This document shows positions 1-6,470 of a stretch of DNA of 10,273 nucleotides, piece after piece. The DNA is from a bacterium (GTDB lineage: Bacteria; Desulfobacterota; Anaeroferrophillalia; Anaeroferrophillales; Tharpellaceae). Numbering within the stretch: the first letter of the stretch is position 1; the number at the start of each line of letters is the position of its first letter. The translations under genes were made by a program, and so were the position numbers. The stretch is taken from the NCBI GenBank assembly GCA_029935295.1, contig JAOZKP010000093.1:1-10273 (forward strand). The letters are read 5' to 3'. The notes beneath the pieces were generated by a model. It saw only the letters and a program-made list of their open reading frames with translations, was not told the DNA's origin and searched no databases.

Positions 1-2
1 AA

Positions 3-104
3 GGTCTTAGGCTTTGCCAAACTTCACCTGAAAACGAGATAGGATTAAGAGATATCAATGTGTATTCAAGAGTGAATGATCCTTTTTTTATTGAGTTTAT
101 GTAA
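3..104 (+). CDS. possible C-terminal end of an upstream gene (partial)
   Basis: This frame is open from the window edge for 33 codons and stops with TAA at 102-104. It reads ...SPENEIGLRDINVYSR... and ends FFIEFM. The other two plus frames are broken early in the same stretch. The stop lies 34 bases before the ATG at 139, a spacing usual for adjacent genes in one transcript. I do not recognise the peptide, and 33 codons can stay open by chance, so this is only a possible partial gene. Confidence 0.3.
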   Translation, partial: GLRLCQTSPENEIGLRDINVYSRVNDPFFIEFM

Positions 105-138
105 GGATAAAGAGCAACAATTACGAGAAAGGGGAAAT

Positions 139-1206
139 ATGAAAAAGCTTATTTTGACTGCTGTCATGGCTGCATCTTTATTGACGATAAATTCGGTTGT
201 TGCCAAAGAGTTGTGTGATCATAATTACTACAGTCCCAAATGGGATGCCCGGGCACCTAAGGTCGATGCTTTTAATTTTGCCAGGGCAGAGACCGATCTC
301 CAGTTCAAAGGATATGCTGTAAGGTACAAAGCCTTCAGTAAATTTACACATAGCCGACAGGTATATAGTGTTGATAATCAGGTAACCTTGAGTGGTAACC
401 GGGATACTATCTACTCATTTGGTGTTTTTGACCTTTCAAAATCACCTTTGACGGTTACGCTTCCAGATGCTGAAGGTCGTTATATGTCACTGATGTTGAT
501 TTCGGAAGATCACGACATCTACCCGGCTTTCTATGCACCGGGGGAGTGGACCTTTACCGAAGAAGAGGTTGGCACCCGTTATATTATGTTTGGTATCAGA
601 ACCTTTGCTGATCCTGGTAGCAAAGAAGATATGGCAAAAGCGCATAAATTGCAGGATATGGTTAAGGTCAAACAGAGAGACAAGGGTGATCTTTCCGGCA
701 TACCTGAGTGGAACAGAGAGGAGGTACTCAAGCTGCGCAAAGCCTTTAATACTCTGGGGAGTACACTCTCTGACAGTTCGACCTTCTTTGGTGTCAAATG
801 TGATCGGTCGTATTTCCAAAATTCTATGGGTATTGCCGTGGGTTGGGGCGGAATGCAAAGAGAGGATGCCCTCTATCTTCCGACGCAGGTTGAGAAAAAT
901 GACGGGAAAACAGCCTACACTCTTACGGTTCCTAAAGATGTACCGGTGGGCAGTTTCTGGTCGGTAACCGTCTATAACCAGAAGAGATACATGGTCAAAA
1001 ATAAATATAACGCCTATTCGTTCAACAATGTGACCGCCAAAAAGAATAAAAACGGATCGGTGACAATTCATTTTGGCGGAGATCCCAAATCTGATAATTT
1101 TATTCCGATTGTCGATAAATGGCTTTATCTTGTAAGGCTTTATCAACCTGAAAATGAGCTGTTGGAAGGAAAATGGAAATTTCCGGAAGCCAAACAGGCA
1201 AAGTAA
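139..1206 (+). CDS. exported DUF1254/DUF1214 domain protein
   Basis: A 355-residue protein whose biochemical role is unknown. ATG 139 is preferred over the in-frame ATG at 76 because a purine-rich AAAGGGGA lies just before it and the protein then opens with a classical signal peptide: Lys2-Lys3, a hydrophobic core to about residue 17, and a probable cut after Val-Val-Ala22. The mature part therefore probably acts in the periplasm or outside the cell. The N-terminal half (about 78-160) looks like DUF1254, with NRDTIYS (87-93), GVFDLS and LTVTLPDAEGRY. The C-terminal part (about 240-345) looks like DUF1214, with GSFWSVTVYN (271-280) and a closing stretch of IPIVDKW...LVRLYQP. The only cysteines of the mature chain are Cys26 and Cys221, which could pair. 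It is separated from the next gene by 276 bases and shows no clear link to the acyl-CoA genes. The domain assignment is firm; the function is not known. Confidence 0.88.
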   Translation: MKKLILTAVMAASLLTINSVVAKELCDHNYYSPKWDARAPKVDAFNFARAETDLQFKGYAVRYKAFSKFTHSRQVYSVDNQVTLSGNRDTIYSFGVFDLSKSPLTVTLPDAEGRYMSLMLISEDHDIYPAFYAPGEWTFTEEEVGTRYIMFGIRTFADPGSKEDMAKAHKLQDMVKVKQRDKGDLSGIPEWNREEVLKLRKAFNTLGSTLSDSSTFFGVKCDRSYFQNSMGIAVGWGGMQREDALYLPTQVEKNDGKTAYTLTVPKDVPVGSFWSVTVYNQKRYMVKNKYNAYSFNNVTAKKNKNGSVTIHFGGDPKSDNFIPIVDKWLYLVRLYQPENELLEGKWKFPEAKQAK

Positions 1207-1482
1207 TTTTTTTGGAAATAGTTTCTATCTGAAGACATGCTTATTCGGCAAACCAAAATCAGCTCACCTTCGTCAGGAGAGGCTCACTGCACATTCCGTA
1301 AAGTGATTAATGCCGACAACAGTGAGCACGATTCTACTGCTACTCTGCTCAGCGAAAAGCAAAAGAAGAAACCATTACAGTGCCACTCGAATCTTTTTGA
1401 TGCGTAAGTTGCTGGTTTGATAAAATATTTTTTTACGTTGTTAAGCTTCCGGATTTTAGTTTGCAGGAAGAGGGTATCATCA
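1207..1482. other. gene-free stretch, presumed promoter region of the dehydrogenase
   Basis: No convincing reading frame, RNA gene or strong sigma-70 promoter is visible. T-rich runs follow the stop at 1206 but have no good stem in front of them, so I do not call a terminator. A perfect 8-bp inverted repeat, GCTCACTG (1282-1289) and CAGTGAGC (1320-1327), lies in the middle with a 30-base spacer. The region probably carries the promoter for the dehydrogenase gene. Confidence 0.4.
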
Positions 1483-2427
1483 ATGAAGATTATGTTTGCA
1501 GCCCCGGAAACAGCCTGGGGTGGGTTTCTGGGATTGCTTCGAGCCGAAATCCCCGAGTATCAATTTGTAGCCACAGGCGGTTTTAATGTAGACAGCCTTA
1601 CCGGGATTGATGTGTTGATTCCGACTATGTGTCAGATTAGTGAAGCTGTCTTAGCGCAAAGTGACAGGTTGCGGCTGATCCAGCAATGTGGTTCAGGTCT
1701 TGAAGGGGTAGACTTGGAAGCGGCTCGGGCGCGGAATATTATGGTTGCTAATGTGCCGACGGATATTTCCGGTAATGCCGATTCGGTTGCCGAATTGGGC
1801 ATCTATTTTATGATCGGTCTTTCCCGCAGAGTTCATGAAATGGCCGAAAGTTTGCAGAAACAGCGGATGGGAGAACCTCAAGGTCGGGCTTTAAGTGATC
1901 AGACCATTGGGATTATTGGTCTTGGAGGGATTGGCCGGGCATTAATAAAAAGGTTAAGACCGTTCGGCTGCCGGATAATTGGTTTGAAACAGCACAATCC
2001 GGATAAATCTAAAAAAGAGCTGGATTTGGAATGGGTCGGTGGCCCGGGCGATTTGAATGAGCTTCTGTCCCGGTCTGATCAGGTCGTACTTGCACTCCCG
2101 GTAACGACTGCGAGTCAGAATATTATTGATTGCGCCGCTCTTTCAGCAATGAAAAAGGATGCTTTTTTAATAAATCTGTCACGCGGTGGTCTGGTGAATC
2201 ATGATGCTTTGAAAGAGGCCCTTGCCGCCAATACAATTGCCGGTGCCGGGCTTGATGTCTTTTGGGAAGAGCCTCCTGATCCTGGTGATCCGATTTTTAA
2301 ATATAATGTTATGGTGACCCCGCATATCGGTGGTTCGACTGATGTTTCTATGCGCGGCATTGTGCGCGGGGTTGCGGAAAATATCCGTCGGCTGGCTAAT
2401 GGGCGGGCACCGTTGAATCTTAATTGA
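1483..2427 (+). CDS. D-2-hydroxyacid dehydrogenase, NAD(P)-dependent
   Basis: A 314-residue cytosolic oxidoreductase of the D-isomer-specific 2-hydroxyacid dehydrogenase family, interconverting a 2-oxo acid and its D-2-hydroxy acid. The start at 1483 follows AGGAAGAGGG (1465-1474) at good spacing; the longer frame from TTG 1417 has no such signal. The nucleotide-binding Rossmann motif is GLGGIG (146-151). The catalytic triad is in place: Arg234 in NLSRGGLVNH, Glu263 in LDVFWEEP, and His281 in VTPHIGGST. Length is normal for the family. The exact substrate cannot be read from sequence; phosphoglycerate dehydrogenase-like, glyoxylate/hydroxypyruvate reductase-like and D-hydroxyisocaproate-type activities all remain possible. 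It is followed by a terminator, so it is probably transcribed separately from the acyl-CoA operon. A degraded relative of this gene lies at 7785-7980. Confidence 0.93.
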   Translation: MKIMFAAPETAWGGFLGLLRAEIPEYQFVATGGFNVDSLTGIDVLIPTMCQISEAVLAQSDRLRLIQQCGSGLEGVDLEAARARNIMVANVPTDISGNADSVAELGIYFMIGLSRRVHEMAESLQKQRMGEPQGRALSDQTIGIIGLGGIGRALIKRLRPFGCRIIGLKQHNPDKSKKELDLEWVGGPGDLNELLSRSDQVVLALPVTTASQNIIDCAALSAMKKDAFLINLSRGGLVNHDALKEALAANTIAGAGLDVFWEEPPDPGDPIFKYNVMVTPHIGGSTDVSMRGIVRGVAENIRRLANGRAPLNLN

Positions 2428-2514
2428 TAATATTGTTCCAACAGCAGTGAAATTTGAATTATTAAACCGTACTGTGCGCCGAAGGGTGTCACGGTTCTTG
2501 AGAGTTACCAAGAT

Positions 2515-2560
2515 AGCCGATTTAAGGGAACAGTTTCCCCGAGCCGGCTTTTGTTTTTTT
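2515..2560 (+). terminator. likely rho-independent terminator after the dehydrogenase gene
   Basis: A two-tier hairpin: outer stem AGCCG (2515-2519) with CGGCT (2545-2549), and inner stem GGGAA (2526-2530) with TTCCC (2535-2539) around a CAGT loop. It runs directly into a T-rich tail (2549-2560). It lies 88 bases after the dehydrogenase stop and before the carboxylase gene, so it probably separates two transcription units. The internal bulge makes the stem weaker than an ideal terminator. Confidence 0.6.
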
Positions 2561-2564
2561 AACG

Positions 2565-2603
2565 GTCAACGAAATGATCTCCATAGAGTTCTCTTTCGTT
2601 GAC
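2565..2603. promoter_or_regulatory. perfect 10-bp inverted repeat upstream of the operon
   Basis: GTCAACGAAA (2565-2574) and its exact complement TTTCGTTGAC (2594-2603) are separated by 19 bases. The right arm ends 8 bases before the Shine-Dalgarno sequence GAGGA (2612-2616) of the carboxylase gene. It could be an operator for a dimeric regulator, for example a TetR- or MerR-type repressor such as often controls acyl-CoA catabolic operons, or a hairpin in the mRNA leader. It is too AT-rich and lacks a T-tail for a terminator. No regulator gene is present in the window. Confidence 0.5.
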
Positions 2604-2623
2604 AAAATGTTGAGGATTTTACG

Positions 2624-4243
2624 ATGAATGCAATATCAGGAAAAGATAAAGAGTCTGAAAGCAACCGTGAACACTGGTTAGCCGAAGAGGAGAAAATCTA
2701 TGATTTGTGGGAGAGAGCCGAGAACCCAGGCGGCCAGAAGCAAATTGATCGTCTGAATAGTCAGGGAAAAAAGCCGGTACGAGAACTCATTCGACTGCTT
2801 ATCGATGTCGACACAGAGTTTTTTGAACTGAGTCGAGGTGCCGGATTCGGCATCAACTACGAAACAGTCGAAGACGTTCCTTCTGCCGGCCTCGCAACCG
2901 GGCTTGGTAAAGTGCACGGTAAATGGGTTATGATTATCGCTAATGACAGCCGCGTAAAAGCCGGCGCCTACTTTCCCATCAATTGTAAAAAACATTTGCG
3001 AGCTCAGGATATTGCTGATCAGTGCGGACTTCCGTGCATCTATATTGGCGACTCCGCCGGCGGTTTCCTGCCGCTGCAGGATCGGGTTTTTCCGGGTCAG
3101 GGCCAATTCGGACGTTTTTTCTACAATATGAGCCGGATGTCAGCCAAAGGATTAAAACAATATACGTTGAGTACCGGCGGCAACACCGCCGGGGGTGCCT
3201 ACATAGTTTATCTCGCCTGCGAATCTATCATGATTGACAAAATGTCTTACTCATTTCTGGGCGGCCCGCCGATGGTTAAGGCCGCAATCGGGGAAGAGGT
3301 CACGATGGAGACTTTAGGTGGCGCCCGAGTACATACCGGTATCTCCGGTGGAGCCGACCATTTTGTTAAATCTCAGGATGAGGGCATTGAAAAACTGCGA
3401 GAACTTTTATCTCACGACCCCATGCAAAAACTTCATATCGATCGCCGCCCGGAAATGGCGCCTCGGGTAACCTCTGACCATCTTTACGAAACACTGCCCA
3501 CTGACCCCTATCGAGCTATTAAGGTTCGGGAGGTTATTGCCGCAATCGCTGATGACTCCCAATTCACTGAATACAAAAAGAATTACAGCCCGGGAAGAGG
3601 TGATACTATTGTTTGCGGCAAGATCCGCCTGAAAGGACTTCCCATCGGCATTGTTGCCAGCAATAGCATTGGGGTCATCTTTGTCGAGTCGGCTCGGAAA
3701 GCGGCTGAGTGGGTGATTCGTTGTTGCACCGAGAAAATCCCGATACTCTATATTCAAAATTCACCGGGGTACATGGTCGGAACCAAAGAGGAGTATGCTG
3801 GTATCGGGAAATACGGTTCAAACCTGGTCAGAGTCGGGGCCTGTGCTAATGTTCCCAAGATTCAGTGGGTTATCGGTCCGGATCATGGTGCAGCTAATTA
3901 CGGAATGGGCGGACGGGCCTATGACCCTAATTTCATCTTTAACACTATGCGCGGGCGAACATCGGTAATGTCAGGCAGTACAGCAGGGCATGTACTGACC
4001 ACCCTGGAACGGGCTAATGCCAAAAAAAGGGGGCAGGATATGGATGAAAACGAATTAAAAGATTTTGAAAAGATGATGGTGGAAAAGTACACCCATGAAG
4101 CCCATCCATTCTACACAGAAGCCCGCCTGTACCATGACGGTACCTTACCTTTCAAAGCATGTCGTGACGCTCTGGCAACAGCCTTTGAGGTGTCATTATT
4201 AACACCGATTCAAGAATCTCATTTCGGAAATCTCAAGTTCTAG
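2624..4243 (+). CDS. acyl-CoA carboxylase, carboxyltransferase (beta) subunit, methylcrotonyl-CoA carboxylase type
   Basis: A 539-residue carboxyltransferase that moves CO2 from carboxybiotin to an acyl-CoA. Both crotonase-fold halves are present: an N-terminal half (about 50-300) with GGNTAGGAY (185-193) and LGGARVHTGISGGADHF (231-247), and a C-terminal half (about 320-539) with QNSPGYMVG (378-386) and HGAANYGMGGRAYDP (421-435). The tail, with HPFYTEARLYHDG (494-506) and a closing FGNLKF, together with the lysine-rich spacer at about 463-485, follows the methylcrotonyl-CoA carboxylase beta pattern more than the propionyl-CoA carboxylase one. The start is supported by GAGGA at 2612-2616. It begins an operon with hydratase, lyase and dehydrogenase genes, which fits 3-methylcrotonyl-CoA as substrate. 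Geranyl-CoA or another branched enoyl-CoA is the main alternative. The biotin-carrying partner subunit must be encoded elsewhere, since it is not in this window. Confidence 0.92.
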   Translation: MNAISGKDKESESNREHWLAEEEKIYDLWERAENPGGQKQIDRLNSQGKKPVRELIRLLIDVDTEFFELSRGAGFGINYETVEDVPSAGLATGLGKVHGKWVMIIANDSRVKAGAYFPINCKKHLRAQDIADQCGLPCIYIGDSAGGFLPLQDRVFPGQGQFGRFFYNMSRMSAKGLKQYTLSTGGNTAGGAYIVYLACESIMIDKMSYSFLGGPPMVKAAIGEEVTMETLGGARVHTGISGGADHFVKSQDEGIEKLRELLSHDPMQKLHIDRRPEMAPRVTSDHLYETLPTDPYRAIKVREVIAAIADDSQFTEYKKNYSPGRGDTIVCGKIRLKGLPIGIVASNSIGVIFVESARKAAEWVIRCCTEKIPILYIQNSPGYMVGTKEEYAGIGKYGSNLVRVGACANVPKIQWVIGPDHGAANYGMGGRAYDPNFIFNTMRGRTSVMSGSTAGHVLTTLERANAKKRGQDMDENELKDFEKMMVEKYTHEAHPFYTEARLYHDGTLPFKACRDALATAFEVSLLTPIQESHFGNLKF

Positions 4244-4327
4244 GAAACAAGTTGAAATTTCATCAAAAAAAATAGAACCTCTAACAAAACCTAGTGCCGT
4301 TAGTATGATTCTAAGGAGTGATTAAAA

Positions 4328-5125
4328 ATGTCTCAAACCATATTGCAGGGAAAAAACCGGGATGGCATCATGACGTTGACCATGAACCGGCCTGAAGCCA
4401 TGAACTGTATGAACATGGAGATGATCACCTCACTCAAGGAAATTGTCGAAGAATCCAACTTTGACATGTCTATCAGGGTGATCATTGTCACCGGGGCCAA
4501 GCCGCCCGAAGGTAAGAAACCCTCTTTTTCTGCCGGTGCCGATTTAATTGAAAGACGCAGCTTTACTGATGATCAAGTGCGACGCTTCATCTCCACAGTA
4601 CGGGGCACCATGACGACCGTCGAGAATGCAAGGGTTCCGGTTATTGCAGCTATTAATGGTTACGCCTTTGGTGGCGGCTCAGAACTGGCCCTGGCTAGCG
4701 ACCTGAGAATCGCCTCCACGCAAACACTTATGGGTCTGACTGAAACCAGTTTAGCCATTATTCCTGGTGGTGGAGGCACTCAGCGGCTACCAAGGATTGT
4801 AGGGCTCTCTAAAGCCAAGGAATTGATCTATACGGCGCGGCGGATTGATGCCCAAACGGCGCTGGCAATAGGATTGGTAAATCAGGTGGCGGAACCTGAG
4901 AATTTGATGGAAACAGCACTGAAGCTGGCGAAAGAGATTTCCCGGAATGGTCCGGTGGCAGTCCAACAAGCCAAGTTCGCTCTAAATTACGGGTCTGAAT
5001 GCAGCCTTGGCGTGGCCCTGCCCCTAGAATCAAAAGCCTACGAAATCACCATACCAACAAAAGATCGACTGGAAGCACTGAATGCGTTTGCCGAAAAGCG
5101 CTCTCCCGTTTTTACCGGAGAATAG
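4328..5125 (+). CDS. enoyl-CoA hydratase/isomerase family, methylglutaconyl-CoA hydratase-like
   Basis: A 265-residue crotonase-family protein, probably hydrating 3-methylglutaconyl-CoA to HMG-CoA. ATG 4328 is preceded by AAGGAG (4313-4318), 84 bases after the carboxylase stop. Oxyanion-hole segments are FSAGADL (67-73) and GYAFGGGSELALASD (111-125). The two acidic residues used by hydratases are Glu119 and Glu139, spaced 20 residues apart as Glu144 and Glu164 are in classical crotonase. GLTETSLAIIPGGGGTQRLP, AKELIYTARR and the tail TIPTKDRLEALNAFAEKRSP closely follow the AUH/LiuC methylglutaconyl-CoA hydratase pattern as I know it. The position between carboxylase and lyase genes is what that pathway predicts. 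The last 29 codons recur as a diverged fragment at 6335-6424. Confidence 0.9.
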   Translation: MSQTILQGKNRDGIMTLTMNRPEAMNCMNMEMITSLKEIVEESNFDMSIRVIIVTGAKPPEGKKPSFSAGADLIERRSFTDDQVRRFISTVRGTMTTVENARVPVIAAINGYAFGGGSELALASDLRIASTQTLMGLTETSLAIIPGGGGTQRLPRIVGLSKAKELIYTARRIDAQTALAIGLVNQVAEPENLMETALKLAKEISRNGPVAVQQAKFALNYGSECSLGVALPLESKAYEITIPTKDRLEALNAFAEKRSPVFTGE

Positions 5126-5188
5126 GTAAGTTTCAGGTATTACAGATGTCTTCAACGTTCAATTACGGATGTAAAAAGGAATTATCAA

Positions 5189-6319
5189 ATGGACAATCAA
5201 TTTAAGCTAAAATACCCAAAGAAAATAAGAGTTGCTGACATATCCGTTCGTGAAGGCCTACAGCATGAAGAGCACTTCATTCCTGCCGATGCAAAAGTAT
5301 ATTACATAGAAGAAGCTATTCTGGCTGGCTTTAAGCGTCTTGAAATATCAAATTTTGCTAACCCGGCTTTTCTCCCCCAATTTAAAGATGTGGAAGAGGT
5401 GTTTAAGCGAGTTCGTGACAGCAAACGCTTGTCACAAAAAGGTATAAATTTCGATGAGATCGAATTAACAGCTGTGGCCATCAGGGAGACCGGTGTCGAT
5501 CGTGCAGTAGCGGCCCGGAAAGAGGGTTGGGGGCCGGATCGTATCGGGATGATGGTATCTACCGACGAAGAGCATCATTTTGCCAATTCCGGGACGACTC
5601 TGCCCGAATATTGGACAGAAGCCCAGCGATGTATTGAGAAGTGTCATGATGTGAATATCAGGGTTTTCGGAACTGTCAGCACTATTTGGGGAAGCCCAAT
5701 TTCTGGCCCTACGCGTTTTGAGGACGCCTTGGAATTCACCAAACGCTGGCTTAGTATCGGAGCTGATGACATCGAACATGCTGATCATGACGGATCAGCC
5801 CCACCGGATCAGGTTTACCGCTATTTTTCCATGATTCTTGATGAGATTCCTAACCCGGATCTGCACGTGGCTCATTTTCATGTAACACGAGGGTGGGGCC
5901 TGGCCAATGTCTTGGCCGCCATGCATGCCGGCGTGGAAATCCACGAAGGAGTGATGGGGGGTATCGGTGGACAGCCCGCGAACTTTATGGACAAGGTTCC
6001 CGTCCGAGGCACTGGTGAATACTACTACCGCGATCCTAATATTGTCGGGCTCGTCAGTCTTGAAGACGCGGTAGTCATGATGGACGAAATGGGGGTTGAA
6101 ACCGGTATCGATATTGAACGGCTCCTCGCGCTGGGCAACAAATGGGAAAAAACCATCGGTCGTCGTTTGAGATCAGAATCGATATTAAACGGTAGAATTC
6201 CCAAACAACCAAGAGAAGAATACAAACGTCCGGGTCTTGCGAAGAGGAAGTCTGGCCGAGGTGAAACCCCAGGGCAACTTCTCCCAAGTGACTGGCCAGA
6301 AATTGTTAAACTGAATTAA
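5189..6319 (+). CDS. HMG-CoA lyase-like (DRE-TIM family) enzyme, divergent active site
   Basis: A 376-residue TIM-barrel metalloenzyme related to hydroxymethylglutaryl-CoA lyase. ATG 5189 follows AAGGA (5176-5180). The opening DISVREGLQHE (17-27) matches the RDGLQNE motif of HMG-CoA lyase, keeping Arg21 but with Glu22 in place of the metal-binding Asp. Glu52 (LEISNF), Asp199 (EHADHDG), metal-ligand His229 and His231 (HFHVTRG) and Asn240 are retained. In the loop that carries the catalytic Cys of HMG-CoA lyase (GLGGCP), this protein reads GIGGQP, so Gln262 replaces Cys. The C-terminus runs on as a basic, proline-rich tail from about residue 330. Operon position predicts cleavage of HMG-CoA to acetoacetate and acetyl-CoA, but the missing Cys means a different acyl-CoA or a different mechanism is possible. 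The fold assignment is firm; the substrate is inference. Confidence 0.87.
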   Translation: MDNQFKLKYPKKIRVADISVREGLQHEEHFIPADAKVYYIEEAILAGFKRLEISNFANPAFLPQFKDVEEVFKRVRDSKRLSQKGINFDEIELTAVAIRETGVDRAVAARKEGWGPDRIGMMVSTDEEHHFANSGTTLPEYWTEAQRCIEKCHDVNIRVFGTVSTIWGSPISGPTRFEDALEFTKRWLSIGADDIEHADHDGSAPPDQVYRYFSMILDEIPNPDLHVAHFHVTRGWGLANVLAAMHAGVEIHEGVMGGIGGQPANFMDKVPVRGTGEYYYRDPNIVGLVSLEDAVVMMDEMGVETGIDIERLLALGNKWEKTIGRRLRSESILNGRIPKQPREEYKRPGLAKRKSGRGETPGQLLPSDWPEIVKLN

Positions 6320-6334
6320 GTAAAGGACCAAAAA

Positions 6335-6424
6335 GTATACGAAATCACCATCCCGACCCAAGATCGACTGGAAGCATTGAATGCCTTTGCTGAAAAGCGC
6401 TCCCCCGTATTCATCGGAGAATAG
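6335..6424 (+). pseudogene. relic of a second enoyl-CoA hydratase: last 29 codons plus stop
   Basis: This segment aligns without gaps to 5036-5125, the tail of the intact crotonase gene, with 77 of 90 bases the same. Twelve codons differ: nine changes are synonymous and three alter the residue (Ala to Val, Lys to Gln, Thr to Ile). The frame reads YEITIPTQDRLEALNAFAEK and so on to TAG at 6422-6424. Similarity continues past the stop: GTAGGTTT and TTCAACGTT here match GTAAGTTT and TTCAACGTT after the intact gene, with 17 extra bases there. There is no start codon or body, so it is not functional as a gene. The synonymous bias says the two tails diverged while both were coding. It occupies most of the 151-base gap before the dehydrogenase gene. 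Confidence 0.88.
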
Positions 6425-6470
6425 GTAGGTTTTTTCAACGTTAATATTTGCAATTTAAGGAGATTGTCTA

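Noticed and set aside
76..138. In-frame upstream ATG that would lengthen the DUF1254/DUF1214 protein by 21 residues.
   Set aside because: No ribosome binding site precedes it, and it would bury the clear signal peptide that starts at 139.
487..1146. A 219-codon open frame on the minus strand opposite the DUF1254/DUF1214 gene.
   Set aside because: It lies wholly inside a plus-strand gene with clear domains and a signal peptide, and its product resembles no family I know. It is an antisense shadow.
2599..2604. TTGACA, a perfect -35 hexamer.
   Set aside because: A matching -10 box would fall on or after the start codon at 2624, and none is seen. The hexamer overlaps the right arm of the inverted repeat and is probably coincidence.
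4253..4262. Palindrome TGAAATTTCA between the carboxylase and crotonase genes.
   Set aside because: It is short and AT-rich, inside an operon, with no conserved surroundings. It is weak as an operator and has no terminator shape.
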